Assembly: GCA_946184215.1 (NCBI GenBank)
Contig: CAMHER010000097.1
Location: forward strand, 1 to 7,296
DNA length: 7,296 nucleotides
Origin: an uncultured Clostridia bacterium
Lineage (GTDB): Bacteria; Bacillota; Clostridia; Oscillospirales; Oscillospiraceae
Direction of reading: 5' to 3'
Below, piece by piece: positions 1-4,249 of this stretch. The notes beneath the pieces were generated by a model. The model was not told the origin of the DNA. It saw only the letters and a program-made list of their open reading frames with translations, and did not search any database. The translations under genes and the position numbers were made by a program. The number at the start of each line of letters is the position of its first letter. Positions within the stretch are counted from its first letter, which is position 1.

Positions 1-16
1 GCGGCACACAACTGTC

Positions 17-1300
17 TTATTCTTTATACTCAAACATCAAATCGTACATGCTGACTGTGTCGCCGTCTTTGACACCCATCTCTTCCATTCGCGCAAAAAC
101 GCCGCTTTCACGCAGGATTCGATCAAAAAACATGCGGCTCTCATAATCAGAAAAGTTGACCGTTGCCACGAGACGCTGCAGCCAGGGTCCTTCCACCAGC
201 CACATATCGTCAAATCTCTCGATCGTAAGGTCTCCGGAGGTATCCACCTTCGGCTCCGGCGGAACATAGTCCGCCTCAAAACTGGCGATCGGCGGAAGCT
301 CGCGCAGCTTGTTTGCGCAGGCACCCACAAGCTCGCGCGTACCGATATGCGCAGCCGCACTGATCTCAAAAAGTTCAAAGCCAAGCGACTCGACATGGCG
401 GCGCAGGCGTTCGAGATTATCAGAGCTGTCCTCCACAAGATCGCACTTGTTGGCTGCCACGATTTGGGGGCGGGAGGCAAGTTCCCCGCTGTATTCCCGC
501 AGTTCAGCATTGATGGCGTCAAAATCGGCAACCGGATCACGTCCTTCGCTGCCGGACACATCGACAAGATGCACCAGCAGGCGGCAGCGGTCGATGTGAC
601 GCAGAAAGTCATGTCCGAGACCTGCCCCATCAGACGCGCCTTCAATAATACCAGGGATATCGGCCATGACGAAGGACACGCCCTCATCAATATAAACGAC
701 CCCAAGGTTGGGGAAAAGCGTTGTAAAATGATAATTCGCGATCTTCGGATGCGCTTTGCTGACAACAGAAAGAAGTGTGGATTTCCCAACATTCGGAAAT
801 CCTACAAGCCCCACATCTGCCAAAAGCTTGAGTTCAAGCGTGATCTCATGGCTCTCGCCCGGCAGGCCGGGCTTGGCAAAGCGCGGGACCTGACGGGTAG
901 GCGTAGCAAAATGGGTATTGCCCCAACCGCCGCGACCGCCTTTTGCAGCGACCCAATCCTCGCCGGTGGACATATCATGCATGACTGCGCCCGTTTCCGT
1001 GTCACGGATCACCGTACCGCGCGGAACTTTGATCACAAGGGTCTCTCCGTCTCGGCCGTTACAGCGTTTGCCCTGGCCGGGCATACCGTTGCCCGCGACA
1101 TATTTTCTTTTATAGCGAAAGTCCATCAAGGTGGACATGTTGTCGTCCACAGAAAAAACAACATTTCCGCCACGCCCGCCATCGCCGCCGTCCGGACCGC
1201 CTGCGGCAACATATTTCTCGCGATGGAAAGCAACGGCGCCGTCGCCGCCGTTGCCGGCACGCACCGTGATCCTCGCCTTATCAACAAAAGACGCTGCCAT
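17..1300 (-). CDS. obgE: Obg-family GTPase (ribosome assembly / stress GTPase)
   Basis: This encodes a complete 427-residue Obg/CgtA GTPase, a cytoplasmic protein that binds the 50S subunit and acts in late ribosome assembly and in growth and stress control (family knowledge). The three expected domains are visible. Residues 1-158 form the glycine-rich Obg fold (GNGGDG, GGDGGRGG, GGRGGWGN). The G domain carries G1 GFPNVGKST at 167-175, G2 TTLFPNLG at 193-200, G3 DIPG at 214-217, G4 NKCD at 284-287 and G5 SAA at 314-316. Residues about 350-427 form the C-terminal OCT domain found in the Firmicutes form, with VEGPWLQRLV and GVKDGDTVSMYD. The ATG at 1300 is preceded by purine-rich AAGGAG/GGGGAG and begins the usual family N-terminus; the stop is TAA. 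It lies downstream of rplU and rpmA, the classic order. An intrinsic terminator sits just upstream and I see no clear promoter between that terminator and the start, so expression probably depends on read-through. Confidence 0.98.
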   Translation of the reverse strand: MAASFVDKARITVRAGNGGDGAVAFHREKYVAAGGPDGGDGGRGGNVVFSVDDNMSTLMDFRYKRKYVAGNGMPGQGKRCNGRDGETLVIKVPRGTVIRDTETGAVMHDMSTGEDWVAAKGGRGGWGNTHFATPTRQVPRFAKPGLPGESHEITLELKLLADVGLVGFPNVGKSTLLSVVSKAHPKIANYHFTTLFPNLGVVYIDEGVSFVMADIPGIIEGASDGAGLGHDFLRHIDRCRLLVHLVDVSGSEGRDPVADFDAINAELREYSGELASRPQIVAANKCDLVEDSSDNLERLRRHVESLGFELFEISAAAHIGTRELVGACANKLRELPPIASFEADYVPPEPKVDTSGDLTIERFDDMWLVEGPWLQRLVATVNFSDYESRMFFDRILRESGVFARMEEMGVKDGDTVSMYDLMFEYKE

Positions 1301-1338
1301 ACTCTCCCCTCTCCTTCTCGTTCAAATCAATTCCTCGC

Positions 1339-1380
1339 AAAAAAGTAAAACAAAAGACCGAACAAAATCGTCCGGTCTTT
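1339..1380 (-). terminator. Intrinsic terminator after rpmA, upstream of obgE
   Basis: Read on the minus strand, an 8-bp perfect stem AAAGACCG/CGGTCTTT (1373-1380 with 1353-1360) closes a 12-nt loop. The 3' arm is followed directly by a T-rich tract (TTGTTTTACTTTTTT, down to 1339). It begins about 10 bp after the rpmA stop codon. Stem plus U-tract is the standard intrinsic terminator layout. Because obgE follows only about 40 bp later, it probably works as a partial terminator that lowers obgE expression relative to the ribosomal proteins. Confidence 0.82.
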
Positions 1381-1389
1381 GTGTTTCTC

Positions 1390-1653
1390 TTACTGTGCGA
1401 TTTCTTCGTAAACAGAGACCATCTTGCGGTCCTTGCCCATGCGCTCGAACTTCACTTTGCCGTCGATCAGAGCAAACAGAGTGTCGTCCTTCCCCTTACC
1501 GACATTGTTGCCGGGGTGGATCTTGGTTCCGCGCTGTCTGACAAGGATATTGCCGGCCAGAACAAACTGTCCGTCGGCTCTCTTGGTTCCAAGACGCTTA
1601 GACTCACTGTCGCGGCCGTTCTTGGTAGAACCCATACCTTTTTTATGTGCCAT
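1390..1653 (-). CDS. rpmA: 50S ribosomal protein L27 (bL27), without the Firmicutes N-terminal extension
   Basis: This encodes the 87-residue bL27 of the large ribosomal subunit, whose N-terminal tail reaches toward the peptidyl-transferase centre. Family sequence is seen throughout: AHKKGMGSTKNGRDSESKRLG at the N-terminus (residues 2-22), then GQFVLAGNILVRQRGT and HPGNNVGKGKDDTLFA. The start is fixed by an excellent AAGGAGGAGA site (1661-1670) 7 nt upstream and by a TAA codon directly before the ATG in frame. The protein therefore begins MAHKKG and cannot carry the short hydrophobic extension ending in FF/FA that many Firmicutes add and the protease Prp removes. It lies 41 bp after rplU, leaving no space for a prp gene. 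An intrinsic terminator follows the stop. Confidence 0.98.
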   Translation of the reverse strand: MAHKKGMGSTKNGRDSESKRLGTKRADGQFVLAGNILVRQRGTKIHPGNNVGKGKDDTLFALIDGKVKFERMGKDRKMVSVYEEIAQ

Positions 1654-1694
1654 TTAGGTTTCTCCTCCTTTAGTCAAAATAGCTGCGGATGCTT

Positions 1695-2009
1695 TCAGGC
1701 GTTGATCGCTTCGATCTGAACCTTGGTGTAAGGCTGTCTATGACCCTGCGTTCTGCGGTAGCCTTTTTTCGGCTTCATCTTATAAACACGGATCTTGGCG
1801 GCCTTGCCGTTCTTCACGACGTTTGCGCTGACGGACGCGCCCTCGATCACAGGCTTGCCGAATACAACGTTTTCGCCGTCGATCACAGCCAGAACCTGGT
1901 CAAACTTGACACTGTCGCCCGCAGCCGCGTCGAGCTTTTCGATGAATACGACATCGCCCTCGGCAACGCGGTACTGCTTGCCGCCGGTCACAATGATTGC
2001 ATGCTTCAC
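1695..2009 (-). CDS. rplU: 50S ribosomal protein L21 (bL21)
   Basis: This encodes the 104-residue bL21, a 23S rRNA-binding protein of the large subunit, at the usual family length. Diagnostic stretches are HAIIVTGGKQYRVAEGD near the N-terminus and the basic C-terminal signature KKGYRRTQGHRQPYTKVQIE. The start is a GTG (2007-2009) rather than ATG. It is supported by a GGGAGGA Shine-Dalgarno (2017-2023) 7 nt upstream and by the normal N-terminus MKHAIIVTGGKQY. It is the first gene of the rplU-rpmA-obgE unit. It has its own strong promoter (2094-2122) and a structured 5' leader, which is consistent with regulation by L21 itself (inference). Confidence 0.98.
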   Translation of the reverse strand: MKHAIIVTGGKQYRVAEGDVVFIEKLDAAAGDSVKFDQVLAVIDGENVVFGKPVIEGASVSANVVKNGKAAKIRVYKMKPKKGYRRTQGHRQPYTKVQIEAINA

Positions 2010-2087
2010 GAATAGTTCCTCCCATCTTCAGGACTCGCTTTTGAGGCGCGGATAGATCCGGCTTCGTCAATGCCTCTTCAATGCGGC
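2010..2087 (-). promoter_or_regulatory. Structured 5' leader of rplU, candidate L21 autoregulatory leader
   Basis: About 78 nt lie between the predicted transcription start (near 2087) and the GTG of rplU. On the minus strand the leader can form an outer stem GAGGC/GCCTC (2072-2076 with 2043-2047) enclosing an inner hairpin CGGA/TCCG (2057-2060 with 2049-2052; loop 2053-2056). The Shine-Dalgarno lies just downstream of this structure. Firmicutes commonly carry an 'L21 leader' RNA element at this place (established family). I see position and a simple fold that fit, but I cannot match the covariance consensus by eye. Confidence 0.5.
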
Positions 2088-2093
2088 TTTGGT

Positions 2094-2122
2094 ATAATAC
2101 CACGACAAAATACCGATGTCAA
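2094..2122 (-). promoter_or_regulatory. Sigma-70-type promoter of rplU-rpmA(-obgE)
   Basis: On the minus strand a perfect -35 TTGACA (2117-2122) is followed by a 17-bp spacer and a -10 TATTAT (2094-2099), one mismatch from consensus. The predicted start is near 2087. The promoter begins only about 30 bp after the stop of the upstream lipoprotein gene. I see no convincing terminator between them, so some read-through into this unit is possible. Confidence 0.87.
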
Positions 2123-2151
2123 CTATTTTTGCGGCAGTTTTGCATTTTTTC

Positions 2152-3483
2152 TCAGCCGACCGCCTCTATGGTATCGTCAACCAGGGTCACATGGCCGTTA
2201 TCGCTGTTTTCGCTCAGGAACAGGCGGTGCTCTACATAGTCTGCATCGGTATAGGCGATCATCAGATCTGGCATGCCGCCCGGGATTGCGGTTCGGATCT
2301 GCAGCGCGCAATCCGTCATAAAGCTGGCGTACCAGTGACGCTCGGTCTCATAAAATCTGTCGGCCGGGTCCGCTTCATCGACATAATAGAAATTGCTGAC
2401 AGTAACGTCATAGGCTGTACCGCTGATTTTCAGGTAGAGTTCATCCCCTTCGGACAAGGCAAGGCGGTCAATGCTCCACACCGTTCCATCCTCTACCTCG
2501 TTGAGGGGAAGGACCTCGAGTTCAGACGTGCCTTCCCGAACAGCGGGAAGATATCTGTCGTCGATCACGCCGGCAAGAAGCTCATATGGGATCGTAAACA
2601 TCGTAAAGCTGTTCTCCTCCGGCATCAATTCGCCAAACTCCGGGAAGAAGACCATTCCGTCGCCGTCAAAATACCAGTTGCCCTCCCGCACCAGCGCTCT
2701 GAGGGCGCTGTCAGCATCAAAATCGTTCTGGGCAATCTTCGAATAAAGCTCCTCATCTTCGCGGGCAACGGAAATGATTCTGTCGCCCAGGGCGCTTTTC
2801 AACGTTTCCACATCTGGCGAAAGCTTGTCCAACGTAAGCTTCTCTCCGGTCTGCGTGCTGAAATTATACCCGTAGTAGGAATAGCTGCCGCTCTTTCCGC
2901 CTGTATAAACACTTGTCCAATAGCGAAAGCTCAGGACGCTCCCGTCTGCGCGAAGGCTCTTCACTGTACGGGCAGAGGTAAAGGTCGTATTCAGTTCGGC
3001 CCCTTTGTCGTGAACATACGTATAGTTGTCGAGCGCCTCTTCCAGCAGATGGTTTTTGCCGCCCTCACTGCCGTTTCCGGATATATAGGCCTCATCGAAC
3101 AAAACCAGCTGCTCATTGATTGCTTTGGCCGCGTCGGGTCTCTCATCAATGCGCACCGTCGGTGTCACATATGAGAAGCTCAAAATCAGGGAGCCGTCAG
3201 GCGCATCCAGATTTTCAGTCGTCTTTTTGCTGTAAATAATCACACGGTCGCCGATTTCCGCTCCCGTTACGTCGACCGGGAGAGCGCTTATCGCCGGTTT
3301 TGGCGTTTCTCTGCTCGCTTCGGGAGCCGATTCGATCTCGACGGGCGCAGGCTCCTCGGTTGCCCTGACCTCAGGTGTGGGGAGCGGAGGCAGCTTTGTA
3401 TTCCGGATTGCGTCAAGCTCGGCGCAGGCGCTGAGCGCAAAGGCCGTGGATAGGCAAAGAATCATACTGATCAGTTTTTTCAT
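2152..3483 (-). CDS. Predicted lipoprotein with DUF4163/DUF3298-like domains
   Basis: This encodes a 443-residue predicted surface lipoprotein of unknown function. The N-terminus is a typical type II signal: KK at 2-3, a hydrophobic core, and lipobox L17-S18-A19-C20, so the mature protein would be anchored to the outer face of the membrane through Cys20. Residues about 30-68 form a Pro/Glu-rich linker. Residues about 95-200 resemble DUF4163, and about 205-305 resemble DUF3298: a Tyr-rich lead-in, NFSTQTGEKLTLDKL, then GMVFFPEFGELMPEENSFTMFTIPY. This pair is known in RsiV-type anti-sigma factors and PdaC-type deacetylases, but neither the RsiV transmembrane/cytoplasmic part nor a deacetylase domain is present. 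Residues about 330-443 are a further domain I do not recognise. The ATG has a GAGGT site 6 nt upstream. It starts 13 bp after the CYTH gene stop, so the two are probably cotranscribed. Domain names come from recalled family patterns. Confidence 0.85.
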   Translation of the reverse strand: MKKLISMILCLSTAFALSACAELDAIRNTKLPPLPTPEVRATEEPAPVEIESAPEASRETPKPAISALPVDVTGAEIGDRVIIYSKKTTENLDAPDGSLILSFSYVTPTVRIDERPDAAKAINEQLVLFDEAYISGNGSEGGKNHLLEEALDNYTYVHDKGAELNTTFTSARTVKSLRADGSVLSFRYWTSVYTGGKSGSYSYYGYNFSTQTGEKLTLDKLSPDVETLKSALGDRIISVAREDEELYSKIAQNDFDADSALRALVREGNWYFDGDGMVFFPEFGELMPEENSFTMFTIPYELLAGVIDDRYLPAVREGTSELEVLPLNEVEDGTVWSIDRLALSEGDELYLKISGTAYDVTVSNFYYVDEADPADRFYETERHWYASFMTDCALQIRTAIPGGMPDLMIAYTDADYVEHRLFLSENSDNGHVTLVDDTIEAVG

Positions 3484-3496
3484 GTTTTTACCTCAT

Positions 3497-3994
3497 TTAA
3501 GTAAGCTTCTCAAACGGGATCGACTGTGCAATTGAGGCGTTTGTATACGCTTTTTCAGCCGTCACGTCACGAATAACCGCAATATCCGGAGGAAGAAAAA
3601 TTGTCTGCTCCTCCTTGTCCAGTTCCAGTTCCATCAACGCGCGGTCCTGCCAGAACGGGAACACGTCAATTTCAAATACCTGTCCCTTATAATTGTGCAG
3701 ATACCTCATCTTATGAAGAATCTGTCGATCCGGATCAGCCGAGCGCAAAAGCTTCTCGTATTCCTTCTTTGAGATTTCGTTTTCCTGTTCAATACGCGTC
3801 AGGTCGCTCAAGCGTTTCTTGACCGTATGGGTATAGACCTTAATGCCGTCTGTCTCACGGCAGCGGATCCTCTCGCGTCCGCCTTCCGGATTAAGGATAT
3901 AAACCTGTTCGATCGAAGATGACGGCAGAGACTTCAGAAAGCCTTGATCCGGCATTCGAATCAAATATTTTCTTTCGATTTCCAGATGTTCCAT
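3497..3994 (-). CDS. CYTH-domain protein (triphosphate tunnel family)
   Basis: This encodes a 165-residue cytoplasmic CYTH/triphosphate tunnel protein. The ordered charged motifs of the tunnel are all visible: ExExK at E5-E7-K9 (EIERKYL), RxR at R42-R44, TxK at T57-K59, ExE at E71-E73, ExD at E108-D110 and ExE at E122-E124. In this superfamily such residues line a beta-barrel that binds a triphosphate through basic side chains and a divalent metal through acidic ones. Members include inorganic triphosphatases, thiamine triphosphatases and class IV adenylate cyclases. With the tunnel residues intact it should be catalytically competent. A small triphosphatase seems likelier than a cyclase, but sequence alone cannot settle the substrate. 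The start is preceded by an AAGGCGGT site. It is the first gene of a likely two-gene unit with the downstream lipoprotein and is divergent from the oxidoreductase operon. Confidence 0.92.
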   Translation of the reverse strand: MEHLEIERKYLIRMPDQGFLKSLPSSSIEQVYILNPEGGRERIRCRETDGIKVYTHTVKKRLSDLTRIEQENEISKKEYEKLLRSADPDRQILHKMRYLHNYKGQVFEIDVFPFWQDRALMELELDKEEQTIFLPPDIAVIRDVTAEKAYTNASIAQSIPFEKLT

Positions 3995-4025
3995 AGACTA
4001 CCGCCTTTAACAACCTTGAGTATTC

Positions 4026-4054
4026 AGTATAGCGAAGGATTATAACAAAATCAA
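4026..4054 (-). promoter_or_regulatory. Promoter(s) of the CYTH-lipoprotein unit
   Basis: Two overlapping minus-strand solutions are visible. The first is -35 TTGATT (4049-4054), a 17-bp spacer and -10 TATACT (4026-4031). The second is a perfect extended -10, TGTTATAAT, with TATAAT at 4039-4044 but only a weak -35. Either places the start 30-50 bp before the CYTH start codon. I cannot say which is used. Confidence 0.65.
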
Positions 4055-4150
4055 GAACAATCAGGAAAAATCACCTTCCATTAAGAATAATTAAGTCATT
4101 TTCCCTGCCAATTCCTGCAATCTTGAGAGGAGACTTCCCATAAAAAAAGA

Positions 4151-4178
4151 TTGACTTGCCGTATATTTCAAATATACT
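4151..4178 (+). promoter_or_regulatory. Promoter of the oxidoreductase-hypA operon
   Basis: On the plus strand -35 TTGACT (4151-4156), one mismatch from consensus, is followed by a 16-bp spacer and -10 TATACT (4173-4178). The predicted start is near 4185, giving a 5' UTR of about 50 nt. A perfect palindrome occupies most of the spacer and the -10, so the promoter is probably controlled by a DNA-binding regulator. Confidence 0.7.
4161..4177. promoter_or_regulatory. Perfect 17-bp palindrome in the promoter, candidate operator
   Basis: GTATATTT (4161-4168), a central C (4169) and AAATATAC (4170-4177) form a perfect 8+1+8 inverted repeat lying between the -35 and the end of the -10. A dimeric repressor bound here would block RNA polymerase. 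By eye it does not match the PerR/Fur or Rex consensus boxes. The regulator is unknown. The AT-rich context raises the chance of a fortuitous palindrome, but a perfect 8-bp arm placed exactly in a promoter is notable. Confidence 0.55.
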
Positions 4179-4220
4179 ATTCTTATAAAGACCAATAGCA
4201 CGTGAAACGACAAAGAATAT

Positions 4221-4249
4221 AAGGAGAGAACATGAAATGGCAGAACTAA
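4221..4249 (+). promoter_or_regulatory. Ribosome-binding site with two out-of-frame ATGs
   Basis: The Shine-Dalgarno AAGGAG (4221-4226) precedes two ATGs. The first (4232-4234), 5 nt away, opens only a five-codon frame, M-K-W-Q-N then TAA at 4247-4249. The second (4237-4239), 10 nt away, opens the 894-residue oxidoreductase. The second is the real gene start. The first may compete for initiation or be incidental. Confidence 0.6.

Noticed and set aside
347..1348. Plus-strand open frame of 333 codons opposite obgE
   Set aside because: obgE on the minus strand has every GTPase motif. This frame has no recognisable domain and runs through the obgE start region and into the rpmA-obgE terminator.
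2125..2156. Possible terminator after the lipoprotein gene
   Set aside because: Only a 4-bp CGGC/GCCG pairing with a loop of over 20 nt can be formed, which is too weak to call a terminator.
2116..3174. Plus-strand open frame of 352 codons opposite the lipoprotein gene
   Set aside because: There is no ribosome-binding site or family signature, and it begins inside the rplU promoter region. The minus-strand gene has a signal peptide, lipobox and recognisable domains.
4064..4104. Inverted repeat GGAAAA...TTTTCC in the divergent intergenic region
   Set aside because: Six-bp arms in AT-rich DNA, separated by about 30 nt and with no T-tract, are easily due to chance.
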